Position numbers and translations under genes: made by a program. The notes beneath the pieces are model-generated. The model saw only the letters and a list, made by a program, of their open reading frames with translations, did no database searches and had not been told where the DNA came from. A DNA stretch of 64,000 nucleotides from Asparagopsis taxiformis (lineage: Eukaryota > Rhodophyta > Florideophyceae > Bonnemaisoniales > Bonnemaisoniaceae), in the NCBI GenBank assembly GCA_030407315.1, contig JALQPE010001900.1:85773-149772 (forward strand), in the 5' to 3' direction. Position 1 is the stretch's first letter, and each line of letters starts with the position of its first letter. Of the stretch, positions 50,069-59,543 are shown piece after piece.

Positions 50069-50153
50069 CTTGGCGACAGGGGGCGTGTCAGGATGCTAAC
50101 AAACAAGAAGTCGCCAAGAGGCAGTGACCAAATCAGTCAGGATGCTAACAAAA
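50069..50153 (+). promoter_or_regulatory. Hairpin with a second LTR tip before the 3' LTR of element B
   Basis: CTTGGCGAC (50069-50077) pairs perfectly with GTCGCCAAG (50110-50118). The 32-base loop holds the purine tract AGGGGGCG and TGTCAGGATGCTAACAAA, the first 18 bases of the LTR. The LTR tip is repeated at 50136-50153 (GTCAGGATGCTAACAAAA), 49 bases on, where the 132-bp LTR proper starts. Element C has the same arrangement. Confidence 0.75.
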
Positions 50154-50267
50154 GACAGCTGTCCGACGCACCGCCGGGACGCCGGCGAGAGTGAAACAAA
50201 CAAAACCTATAAAAGCAGATCACAGACTTACGCAATAAACAGGTAAGGATTCATTCTCCTTCTAACA
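50086..50267 (+). repeat. 3' LTR of element B, long form
   Basis: From the first TGTCAGG at 50086 it is 182 bp. From the second tip at 50136 it is 132 bp and matches the 5' LTR. The extra 49 bp exist only at this end. Confidence 0.8.
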
Positions 50268-50765
50268 CTTTCCAACAGTCGACCCCGAACATTAGGAACC
50301 GAAACACGATAGAAGAGACTATTAGAACGCATGTTTAATGTAGGTTCTGCCAGAAATCAAGTGGATAACCTAGCAGCTTGCGGCTCTTTGAGCAGAGCTT
50401 TGACCATCGCAAATGATGGGTGCCCCGGGGTAGCCAGACTATGTGACCACGGATGCTAGGGATGGAGGGTGTCAAAAATAGTTACGTGCAGACGATGAGG
50501 AGAGTGCTGCGCTGCTCGGGAAGGGTCGAATAGTAACCGCGACCAGAGGTTGCTTTAGATAAGTGATGTAGTGGTTTGGGAACCCCTGGCGAAGCGCGGC
50601 GGCCAAGGTAAACATGCACAGGCATAGATCAGTATATCTACCCGTCTAGTCGGTTCAGGTGGAACATACTGTACCGGAACACTGTTACACCCGCCAAGAT
50701 TTCGTGTCGCAACTGACTTTCTGAAGTTGAAATACATTCTGCTTGCCTTGAAAACTTAGAGCGCC
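50268..50765 (+). repeat. Dispersed repeat family X, copy at the edge of element B
   Basis: It starts at the first base after the 3' LTR. It contains GTCGACCCC, GAACGCATGTTTAATG, TGGGTGCCCCGGGGTAGCC, GCATAGATCAGTA, CATACTGTACCGG and ends TTGCCTTGAAAACTT. A further fragment of its right end is at 50870-51005. Confidence 0.6.
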
Positions 50766-52750
50766 GGCGAGTGCTTCAGCCTATGTTATGCTTACAGTTG
50801 GTGGTTTGGTATGATCATCCGACACTCACGGCACCATTGAGTAATTTTATTCTATCTGTGTAGTGTATATAGTTCGGGTGTATCAAGTTGTTCGTCAAAC
50901 GAGTGCATACTATACCGCAAACGTTTTTTACCGCCAAAATCGCCACCATGACTCATACTTTCATTTTGAAACTGAAATATCTTTTTCTTTCCTTGAAACT
51001 CTATTTTCGCATTTCCTCCAGCCAGTCACACACTCGTATTTTTTGTTCAATACAGACGAGGTGAACTACTGCGGTAAAACAAAAGCAAGCAACGTCCACA
51101 AGTGCCTTTTGGTGATGGAAGAACCTATACGATTTACCTTGTGTAAATTGGTCTTGGGCAACCACCCGTTGATGAAATGCTCCCAATTCATACCCCAGCC
51201 AGAAATCCCGAAAATAATGGTACCAGTGTGACTTCTAAGTTTACGACTAGCCCATATCGTAGCTTATCTTCAAGAGTAGACAACGTAAGTGAGGAATAAA
51301 TGATGTATCGATATGATGATTTCATATCATTCCCCGGAGGATAACGGCTGAGAAGACAGCATAGCTCAAAAGCACAGGAAAAACGAATTATTTCAACGCT
51401 TCAAACCATAGTGGGAAAATTAAAAGCAACATATGTACGTGATAAGGCGATGAATGCAAAAGCAACTGTACTTAAACTGCTTGTACATCATTCACTTTAC
51501 CGATGTATTTCAGCAAGATCACTGACGAAACCAGCTCGCTTCAATCCTCATTGACTCATAACCATTTTCGGTTCCAGTCCAAAAGCGCAAATGAAGAGGA
51601 AAGCATTGTCGAAATTTTGGGGTGTCAGCAAACTGCGTACAAAATGAAAGTCACGGTGCGAACTTACCGATAGCAAGCAATGTGGATAACTATACGCGGT
51701 ATGCTGACTCAATTGTTGGTTGAAGAAATAATGAAAGTACTCGGACGGGAACAGAACTACACAGATTTCCAAGTTGTGTACAATAACGACTGTACCGTGG
51801 CACGATTTGGCAAGCACATAACGGGTATTTAATGTTCAACTTTCCATAGGTTGTTTAGCCGTAGCAGAACTATTGTTTCTTTCCGAAGTATATGATCTGG
51901 AATGCCTTTCTACTGATATGGCAAACCTGAAATGACACGACCACTTTCTCTCTTCAACTCCTTCCATTTCAGTGACTCCTACCCTCTGGGGAAAGACTCA
52001 CGGAAATGGAAGGAGTTGGAGTCAGGGATGAGTTCCTTGAATTTGATACCACTACCGACGGTTTCGAGCGATTACGATGCGTAGTTTCCGGATTATGTAT
52101 GGGGTTGTTTATCTACTTCAAGTCCGATGATATTCTTAGCGTTCTAAGCAATGTCCATCTGGGGAACTGAGACTTCCACCAAGTCCATGATATGGTTCGT
52201 AGTATTCAACAGATGAATCCTTCAGTCAGTCAACAATATATTATCGTTGCACGACTAGTCGATTCCAGAACCGCCACGTATCGGTAAGTTCAACAAAAGC
52301 TACCATAGTGAATAATACATTAAAACCCTCTTTCTGTATGCACTGAATCTGCGTTCCTTGACAGACCTGGCGAAGTAGGGGAACATGCAAACATTCACGT
52401 ATATTCCCTGCGGGCGCTCCAATAAACAGCAGTATATAGCCGCATACATCGCAATCGTGAGATGCTGGGAGCGAAATTATAAATCACTTTGACAACTTCA
52501 AAGTACCGCTATCGACATGACGTGACTGTTCATGACACAAGAACGGTCATATTGTAATTTTTCACGCCTTTATCATAGGCATCTCAACCGAAAGTCTTGA
52601 AAGCTATGCCACTCCACTCGTAGTGGCGAACATATCATGTGACAGTGTACGATAATCTTGGCCTGGGAATTATAGCAAGTTGTAGTTCTGTGTAATTTAT
52701 TGCGATGACATGTCGTGACATCGTCTCACCGAATCGTATGTTCTCCCAAT
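50766..52750. other. Gene-poor stretch
   Basis: Apart from the family X fragment (50870-51005) and the hairpin at 51955-52018, I see nothing. The frame 50863-51231 (122 codons) overlaps the repeat fragment and is not convincing. Confidence 0.45.
51955..52018. repeat. Strong stem-loop, 16-bp perfect arms
   Basis: CAACTCCTTCCATTTC (51955-51970) and its inverse GAAATGGAAGGAGTTG (52003-52018). The stem extends inward to 21 bp with one mismatch, around a loop of about 22 bases. No gene is nearby. It could be a small-RNA precursor, a terminator or a MITE remnant. Confidence 0.6.
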
Positions 52751-53120
52751 TGTAACACGCTTTGCACGCTTTGCGTGTTATGAGCTGGCATAACAATCGA
52801 GAATTGAAATACGAATAGCACTTGCCACCCACGAATAGTAAGGGTAGTGCATCCGGTACAGTGTGTGCACAAATAATAGGACACATACGGACAGAGAACC
52901 GTATTAAGAAGGCCAAGTTAGTAGATCATTGAGAGTAAGGGTCTAATCAAACTGGGTTATCATACACATAGTGTTACCCACGATTACACGCTGAACGGTT
53001 GTGGATAGCGACCGCTCATCAAAGCAGTTTAGTATAAATAGAGCCCTTGACAAACCCAGAATGAAGAAGGAGGGGGGCATCAGCAGTAAACATTCCATCT
53101 CACAACCTCGATTGTCTACA
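52751..53120 (+). repeat. 5' LTR of element D
   Basis: TGTAACACGC...GTCTACA. It contains AGTATAAATAGAG (TATA box near 53033) about 160 bases before the gag ATG, and an internal GCACGCTTTGC direct repeat at the left end. Confidence 0.92.
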
Positions 53121-53195
53121 GAAATTTCTGGGCTACTCGCGCGAGAGCTTCGAGAATTGTGGAGTGAATACTGAAGTTGCCCGAATCCAGGCAAG

Positions 53196-56100
53196 ATGCC
53201 ACCCAAGAAGCAAAGGGAACCGGCCATATTCCAACCAATCAACTATCCAATTTTGGATAGTGTGGACCCAGCAGATGCAGTTTCGTTCCAGAAGGAACGC
53301 GAAAGGTACGAGCTTGAAATCGCCGAGAAGGCGAAAGATGGTACCAACATGGTGCCTGCTTCTTATCTCATATCAGTGGATCCGGAGCTACTACGATCTA
53401 TGTTCTCTTTTGGCTACTTCGACGATGTGGAAGGAGTTGATAGCATGGAAGATATCACTGAAGAACATGTCAAACAAGTTATCACAAACATTGCGAATGC
53501 AGCAACACCAGAAGAGCCGGATTCGGCTGTGATAGAGTCATGCCTAGTAGGCATGCGCATGGACACAAAAATACGGAGTCCAAAAGCCCGTGTCTTCCAA
53601 CTTGCTGTAGAGTTTGACAAACGTATGGCAAGTACAGGATATGGTACATTCAAAGACCAAAACCCAAAAATGGCAACGTTCCTATTGTCAAATCATCTGT
53701 ATCCCCCGGCTCTCAAAGCACAAATCAAGAACGATTTTAACTACATTCCAGCGCTGCAAACAGACTGGAAAACATTCTTACGCTATGTAGCAAAGCAAGC
53801 AGAGCATATTGAGAAAGGTGCAGCGAGCTCTCGAAAGGCCATATCGAACGTACAACACAATCATAAGCACAATACTAATGGTAACAAGAGCGTTTACAGG
53901 CCGAAGAAAAATGTCTACGCCACCAAAGAACACGGCGAAGGAGGCAATGAAACAAAACCACCCTGTCTCAATCCTGCATGTACAGAAAAGCATTTACTCC
54001 GGTACTGCACCAACACTTCAGCAGAACTGAAGAAAGAGCTGTATGCTAAACTTAACGCAAAGAAGGCGGTTTCAGAGTCTAAAAAGGTTGCTAAATTACA
54101 GGCAACAATGCCAGAAAAACTCGATGAGAGTGCAACTCTGCGAACTATATTCGCTGGGGTGGAAACCAGAGTTTTATGCCCTGATATAGGATCAGACATC
54201 AATTTAATGTGCCCATCACTCCTCAATACTCTACTTGCGCGAGGTGCAAGTGTAACTTGCAATAAATTTGCAACCCCGCGCAAGTATGACCTCGCTGTTG
54301 AGCAAGACATTCAAGGAAAACGCATATATGTTGAATGCGACCGGCAAGCAACTCTAAATATCGAATTGCTAATCAGACATGGAACTTCTCTAACCCTACG
54401 GAACGTAACATTCCACGTGGCTACAAGGCCCGTGAAAGATCAGTTACTGAGCCGTCAATTGCTAGCAGCACTAGGACTGGATGCAAAAGAGATGCTTGCG
54501 GCAGCAAGCGCGAGGTTCAACGGTGACGTAGATGTGGGAGCAATACTCCCAATGGATGAATATGAAAAGGGTTCCATCGCACACGTGTATGCTAATACTG
54601 GGCTATTCCATTCAGACGCAGACGACGAAACAGACGACGAAGATGATGATATGGAGCTCGGAAATGACACAACTATAGAAATTAACGAAGCTTGCGAGAC
54701 AATGATACAGGCTGCCATCAAAGAAGGAATATCTAAGAAAGGAGAACAAAAATTACGACACATTATAAGCGAATACAAGGACGTGCTACGCTGCAGGTTG
54801 GGACAAGATCCGCCAGCATCAGTGGAACCAATGAGAATTAAGCTCAAGAAGGGCAGCAAACCTGTCAAAACCAAAGTGAGACACTACTCAACAGCTCAAC
54901 GCGCCTATATCAAATCTTTCACGGACCGGGCGGAGAGGTTTGGATTCATTAAGAAATATCCAAACTCAGCATGGGCTGCAGCTCCACTCTTAGTGGCCAA
55001 ACCTGGAACGAACAAATACAGGATTACTTTCGATCTGAGGCCTGTGAATGCTTGTACACAGCCCATGGCATGGCCGATGCCACACATTCCCAGCGAGTTC
55101 TCCGATATGGCAAATAGTTCGGTATTCGCGTCAATTGACTTTACAAGTGGGTACTGGCAACTACCTGCAGATAAGGATACACAGGAAGCTCATGCATTTA
55201 TGACCCCAGAAGCGACCTGGGTGTCCCTACGCACATTACAAGGTGGACGAAACTCTGGAAGTAATTTCCAGTGCCGTGTACAACCGTTGTTTAGTGAACT
55301 GCAACACATGGTTAAAGCATGGTTGGATGACTTCGCTCTACATCATGCAAACGAGGAAGGACTACTACAGGGACTTGAAAAATTCCTAGCAATATGCAGG
55401 AAACACGGACTCAAAGTATCTGCCCGCAAGAGCATCTTATTTTCTAAAACGCTCCACTGGTGTGGCCGAATAATATCCGCCAGCGGAATACAGTTCGACC
55501 CGAGACGGTTAAGCGGTCTTAAGGATGTGCAAACACCACAGACAGCTGGGGAACTGTCCCAATACGTATACTGTATACAATGGATGTCCCAAGCAGTTCC
55601 AGACTTCGCAGCACGCATCCAACCATTAAGAGACATATTGGAGGCCGCATATTCAAAAGCAGGTAGACGTACAACGCGAGCTATCAAAAATATTCCTTTA
55701 CACAAGCTGTCTTGGGGAGCAAAGCATGACGATTCGTTCACATCTATTCAAGACAGCTTGCGAAACGCAGTAACATTGTCACACCCAGATAACGCAAAAG
55801 AGACATGTGTCTTCACAGACGCATCGGATACACATTGGGCTGCTGTAGTGACACAATGCGACAGCAAAGATCTGGACAAGGAGATTGGGAACCAAAGACA
55901 CAATCCTTTGGCTTTCCTCAGTTCAGAATTTAAAAATGCGGAGAAAAACTGGTCCACCTTCGAAAAAGAAGCATTTGCAATACTGCAAGTTTTTAAGAAA
56001 CTGGACTACCTACTTCTCACAGAGAGACCTATACACGTGTACACTGATCACAAGAACCTGCTGTTCGTGTTCAACCCGCTATCATTGGAGCCAGCACTGG

Positions 56101-56417
56101 GACGACACGTAGTCTCCAAAGTGCAGAGATGGGCATTGCATCTCTCCAAGTTTGCTTACACTATTGAGCATATTGCTGGCATAAACAATGTCATGCCAGA
56201 TATAATGACACGCTGGCTAGCAGGCTATAGAGGGAAGCGCTCTGCAATACGCAGGGTACGAAACATAGAGACACCCAAAGACATTGTCCGATCACCTTTC
56301 GATGACGATTTTGTATGGCCGACAATCGATGCGGTGCGTAACTCCCAAACACATCACGAACAATCAGTACCAAAGAACGCAAAAAAAAATCCCAGGGGCA
56401 GTATGGACGATGAATGA
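53196..56417 (+). CDS. Gag-protease-RT-RNase H of element D
   Basis: 1073 codons from ATG 53196. Gag ends in a knuckle C257-x4-C262-x3-H266-x4-C271. The protease motif reads D330-I-G-S rather than D-S-G. An acidic linker follows. RT has F-D-L-R-P-V-N, F-A-S-I-D-F-T-S-G-Y-W and the active site W-L-D711-D712-F in place of Y-x-D-D. RNase H has F-T-D-A-S, S-x-x-E-K-E and Y-T-D-H-K-N blocks. The frame leaves the coding path at a run of nine A residues near 56385, one base more than needed to stay in frame with the integrase. It is a retroelement enzyme set for reverse transcription in the cytoplasm. Confidence 0.88.
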   Translation: MPPKKQREPAIFQPINYPILDSVDPADAVSFQKERERYELEIAEKAKDGTNMVPASYLISVDPELLRSMFSFGYFDDVEGVDSMEDITEEHVKQVITNIANAATPEEPDSAVIESCLVGMRMDTKIRSPKARVFQLAVEFDKRMASTGYGTFKDQNPKMATFLLSNHLYPPALKAQIKNDFNYIPALQTDWKTFLRYVAKQAEHIEKGAASSRKAISNVQHNHKHNTNGNKSVYRPKKNVYATKEHGEGGNETKPPCLNPACTEKHLLRYCTNTSAELKKELYAKLNAKKAVSESKKVAKLQATMPEKLDESATLRTIFAGVETRVLCPDIGSDINLMCPSLLNTLLARGASVTCNKFATPRKYDLAVEQDIQGKRIYVECDRQATLNIELLIRHGTSLTLRNVTFHVATRPVKDQLLSRQLLAALGLDAKEMLAAASARFNGDVDVGAILPMDEYEKGSIAHVYANTGLFHSDADDETDDEDDDMELGNDTTIEINEACETMIQAAIKEGISKKGEQKLRHIISEYKDVLRCRLGQDPPASVEPMRIKLKKGSKPVKTKVRHYSTAQRAYIKSFTDRAERFGFIKKYPNSAWAAAPLLVAKPGTNKYRITFDLRPVNACTQPMAWPMPHIPSEFSDMANSSVFASIDFTSGYWQLPADKDTQEAHAFMTPEATWVSLRTLQGGRNSGSNFQCRVQPLFSELQHMVKAWLDDFALHHANEEGLLQGLEKFLAICRKHGLKVSARKSILFSKTLHWCGRIISASGIQFDPRRLSGLKDVQTPQTAGELSQYVYCIQWMSQAVPDFAARIQPLRDILEAAYSKAGRRTTRAIKNIPLHKLSWGAKHDDSFTSIQDSLRNAVTLSHPDNAKETCVFTDASDTHWAAVVTQCDSKDLDKEIGNQRHNPLAFLSSEFKNAEKNWSTFEKEAFAILQVFKKLDYLLLTERPIHVYTDHKNLLFVFNPLSLEPALGRHVVSKVQRWALHLSKFAYTIEHIAGINNVMPDIMTRWLAGYRGKRSAIRRVRNIETPKDIVRSPFDDDFVWPTIDAVRNSQTHHEQSVPKNAKKNPRGSMDDE

Positions 56418-57099
56418 AAAGGTTTGGATCCCTGAACAAGATCTGGAGTTACAATCCCAAATTCTGGTGATTGCTCATTGTGGAAGAAGCGGACACAGAG
56501 GATCGCACGCCACCAAATGTATTCTCAAAGAGCAGTACTATTGGAAGACGTTGGAAGACGATTGCAAGGAGTTCGTCAGAGCTTGCATCCACTGCCTGAC
56601 CTCTCGTTCTGGGGAGAGAGTTCCTCGTCCCTTATCAGGTACAATTTCAGCCCAGAAGCCGAATGAAGTAGTACACTTCGACTTCCTGTACCTTGGACAT
56701 GGAATGGAAGGCTTAAAGTATGCATTAATCATCAAAGACGACTTGTCATCGTACACTTGGCTGTGTCCCGCTAGAAACGCCAACGCTGAAGTAGTGGCCA
56801 CCGAAATTATTCGCTGGATCACTACTTTCTCCAAAATGAGAGTGTGGGTATCGGATCAAGGAAGTCATTTTAAGAACGCTGTAATGAAAAACATTGCAGA
56901 AGATTGCGGTATCAAACATCAATTTATCACCGCTTATAGTCCGTGGGCAAACGGCACTGTCGAAAGATGCTGTCGCGAGGTGTTGAGGACAATACGCGCA
57001 TTGTTATCCGAGCTGAAACTAGCGCCACAGGACTGGCCAAAAATTATCAATATGGTACAAGTTGTGCTTAACGAATCCCGGTGGCGAGGTTGGGGATGA
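56284..57099 (+). pseudogene. Integrase segment of element D
   Basis: From about 56385 this frame continues the polyprotein. It has an H-x-G-x-x-x-H-R-G zinc region with C-I-H-C, then a catalytic core with H-F-D-F, W-V-S-D-Q-G-S-H-F and a W-A-N-G-T-V-E-R block giving the D, D and E residues. It goes out of frame near 57078 through loss of one C, so the stop at 57099 is not the natural end. Confidence 0.82.
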
Positions 57100-57293
57100 A
57101 CGAAGACAATACATGTCGTACCCCACTACAAGTAATGACAGGCATCAGGCCCACACGTGACAGCTCTCTACAAGGCGATCTCCGATTCATACATGGAGGA
57201 GATTTAACTCGCAACAAAATTGGCACAATCACCAATCTGGATGAACTGCAAAAGCTATCGAAAATGTGCACAAAAATGTATCAGACAGAGTAA
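57081..57293 (+). pseudogene. Post-integrase linker of element D
   Basis: Short frame with N-E-D-N-T, T-P-L-Q-V-M-T-G and R-D-S-S-L, the region after the integrase core in gypsy elements. It leaves frame near 57280, where the last segment takes over. Confidence 0.7.
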
Positions 57294-57811
57294 GCGCCGA
57301 AAGAGCAAGGCAGATACATGCTCATAACAAGCACACCAAGGTTATCACTCCCAGTTTCACTCTAGGAGATTTTGTTCTCGTCAAAAGACCGCATGAGAAA
57401 GGACACAAGCTTCTTTTCAAATGGACCGGTCCAAGGCGAGTGACGAGAATACTGCATCCATTAGTATATGAAGTTACTGGTCTGGTGGATGGAAAAACAG
57501 AACGAGTACACGCAACGCGAATGCAGATATATATGTCTAGTCCAGAGGATATTGAGGCTTCAGATGCGCTAATACGTCACGCAGAACACTCGGAAGCAAC
57601 ATATGAGGAGGCAGAAAAGCTACACGCATTGCGCACTATAGGAACTTCCAAATTCATTCAGGTAGAATGGCAGGGTTTACCAGATGTCGCGGATTATACA
57701 TGGGAACCATTGCTAAAGTTACACGAGGACATACCGGATATGGTGGAACAGTTCTTGATGTCGCAAAACAGACCAAATTGGTCAAGGAAGCGAGTGTCCA
57801 AGTGGGTATGA
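57266..57811 (+). pseudogene. C-terminal domain and chromodomain of element D
   Basis: The frame holds the GPY/F-type end of the integrase (F-K-W-T-G-P-R-R-V, then a Y-E-V-T block) and a chromodomain near 57620-57760 (F-I-Q-V-E-W-Q-G-L, Y-T-W-E-P, followed by a helix). Chromodomains steer integration to marked chromatin in chromoviruses (established knowledge). The stop at 57809-57811 lies 44 bases before the 3' LTR. Confidence 0.8.
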
Positions 57812-57855
57812 GAAACTAATGATCTGAACAAAAACGTTCCAGACCATTGGGGCAG

Positions 57856-58226
57856 TGTAACACGCTTTGCACGCTTTGCGTGTTATGAGCTGGCATAACA
57901 ATCGAGAATTGAAATACGAATAGCACTTGCCACCACGAATAGTAAGGGTAGTGCATCCGGTACAGTGTGTGCACAAATAATAGGACACATACGGACAGAG
58001 AACCGTATTAAGAAGGCCAAGTTAGTAGATCATTGAGAGTAAGGGTCTAATCAAACTGGGTTATCATACACATTAGTGTTACCCACGATTACACGCTGAA
58101 CGGTTGTGGATAGCGACCGCTCATCAAAGCAGTTTAGTATAAATAGAGCCCTTGACAAACCCAGAATGAAAGAAGGAGGGGGGCATCAGCAGTAAACATT
58201 CCATCTCACAACCTCGATTGTCTACA
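57856..58226 (+). repeat. 3' LTR of element D
   Basis: Same as the 5' LTR except for one missing C (CCACC/CCACCC) and two extra bases (CATTAG, GAAAG). I see no substitutions. Confidence 0.92.
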
Positions 58227-59369
58227 CAATCCACAGGAGGAGTTTCAGAAGGTGTTCTCGGAACTCTCGTGTCATGACACTACAAGTCTCAAACGCGGAC
58301 AAATAATAAGCGTCACCGCAGTCACGCATAACGTGCCAAACATATATGCCTGTGCACGTTCGAATTTACCTATACTAGTGTTTGAAATATTGTTCCGATA
58401 GCACCACTCGGCCATCGTTGCAACACCGGCACAAGCACCCCGCCTAGACTCTTCGAAATCCCGATCTTTCTATAGCACATATGGAATTCCAGAAAAAAGT
58501 ATGGTTACACGCAACTAGCGACCAGAGGGACGCTCCATTACTGTGCTTTTCGTCCATACACGCGATTTATCTTTTGTTTCGATCTAGTCATCGAAATGGT
58601 TTCATTGACATCTGACATTCTTGCTTCAGTGCCTTTCTGTCGTCTGCCACGTTCGCACATGCCCATTTGTTTCCCGTGCTCGCAAGATGGGTGACATACG
58701 AAAGTGGTACGGTGGAGACAAACGATTGCATCAACTTTCACGATATGTGCGTGACATACTTAGAATGGTATGCGGCGGTCCCCTAAAAGTAGTTTGATAT
58801 GTCCCATGAACCCAGACGGCTTATATTTTAGAATAACCTGATATCTGAAGGAAGAAGGTGGCCCTATATCCTGCGTTATTGGTCATCCAGCTCATATGCG
58901 ATCAATTCGTTCCACCTCGTATATGGTTTTTTTATCAACATGCAAACAATCCAAAACATAGTATGACAACTTATATCCCTGGCCTAGTTCAACGTCGGCC
59001 TGGTGCACCACACTTCCAGATTGTCCAGGCCCATTTCAATGGGCTCTACCACCGCGCGCCGAGGTACCGTAGCCTTGATCACGGCGGCGATTCATTTTTT
59101 CTTTCAAAACGTGAGGGATCTGTGTCAATATCACAACCAAGGCCTCCGATGAATGGCATTACACGTTAAGAATGAATCCAATTTCCGTTCATACCATGTG
59201 TAAAAAAATCACGAGGGAACAAGTTGTTTCATCCTACCGGAGAAAAGCTGATATGGAATGTTCAGGACTTCGGAAATGTTCTTAGTCGTGATCACTGGTT
59301 TATGATCACTGTGTATAGAAGAACACCTCTTCTCATGGCCCACAGTGAAGACTCCTAAGTAGGCATAAA
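58227..59369. other. Intergenic stretch between elements D and C
   Basis: No supportable gene. A plus-strand frame of 103 codons (58858-59169) has no recognisable feature. Confidence 0.45.
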
Positions 59370-59527
59370 TGTGAAGATAATCGTCTGATGTCGTTTATTG
59401 TCGCCGCGTTGGTCGTCGGCGTGTCAATTAATATCAGTACTGAGCTGTAATGTTAGTGTAATGTATAAGTTATTCGTTAGAGACTGAGAATGGTCACGGT
59501 GCGGAAATGAAGCGAAGTTATTCGTCA
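59370..59527 (-). repeat. 3' LTR of element C with extra LTR tip
   Basis: The LTR proper (59370-59479) is preceded on the minus strand by 48 extra bases that start with TGACGAATAACTT, a second copy of the LTR tip. The polyprotein stop codon TGA is the first three bases of this tip. Confidence 0.8.
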
Positions 59528-59543
59528 GTCGCCGCGCACCGTG
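59495..59543 (-). promoter_or_regulatory. Hairpin around the extra LTR tip of element C
   Basis: CACGGTGCG (59495-59503) pairs perfectly with CGCACCGTG (59535-59543), leaving a 31-base loop that contains the first LTR tip (59527-59515). Stem length, loop length and content match the structure in element B. Confidence 0.7.

Larger units (their letters stand above)
45549..50267 (+). mobile_element. Copia-type LTR retrotransposon B (frames broken)
   Basis: LTRs of 132 bp (45549-45680) and its counterpart ending at 50267 enclose gag and pol. The primer site directly follows the 5' LTR, and a purine-rich AGGGGGCG lies before the 3' end. The coding region is interrupted twice by apparent single-base losses (near 46290 and 49619). 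The LTRs differ by a few substitutions and one indel, so it is older than element A. No target-site duplication was found (left flank GTCAC, right flank CTTTC); the right flank is family X. Confidence 0.9.
52751..58226 (+). mobile_element. Gypsy-type LTR retrotransposon D with chromodomain (frames broken)
   Basis: LTRs of 370 and 371 bp (52751-53120, 57856-58226), 4-bp flanking duplication CAAT, a purine tract CATTGGGGCAG before the 3' LTR, and the order gag, protease, RT, RNase H, integrase, chromodomain. The polyprotein is interrupted by three single-base shifts near 56385, 57078 and 57280. The LTRs differ only by three single-base indels. Confidence 0.92.

Noticed and set aside
45549..50267. 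Target-site duplication around element B
   Set aside because: Left flank GTCAC and right flank CTTTC do not match. The right flank is a family X repeat, so recombination may have replaced one side.
56370..56400. Programmed frameshift in element D at the run of nine A
   Set aside because: The required shift is +1 and two more shifts follow downstream, including one at a C run, so accidental or sequencing indels explain it better.
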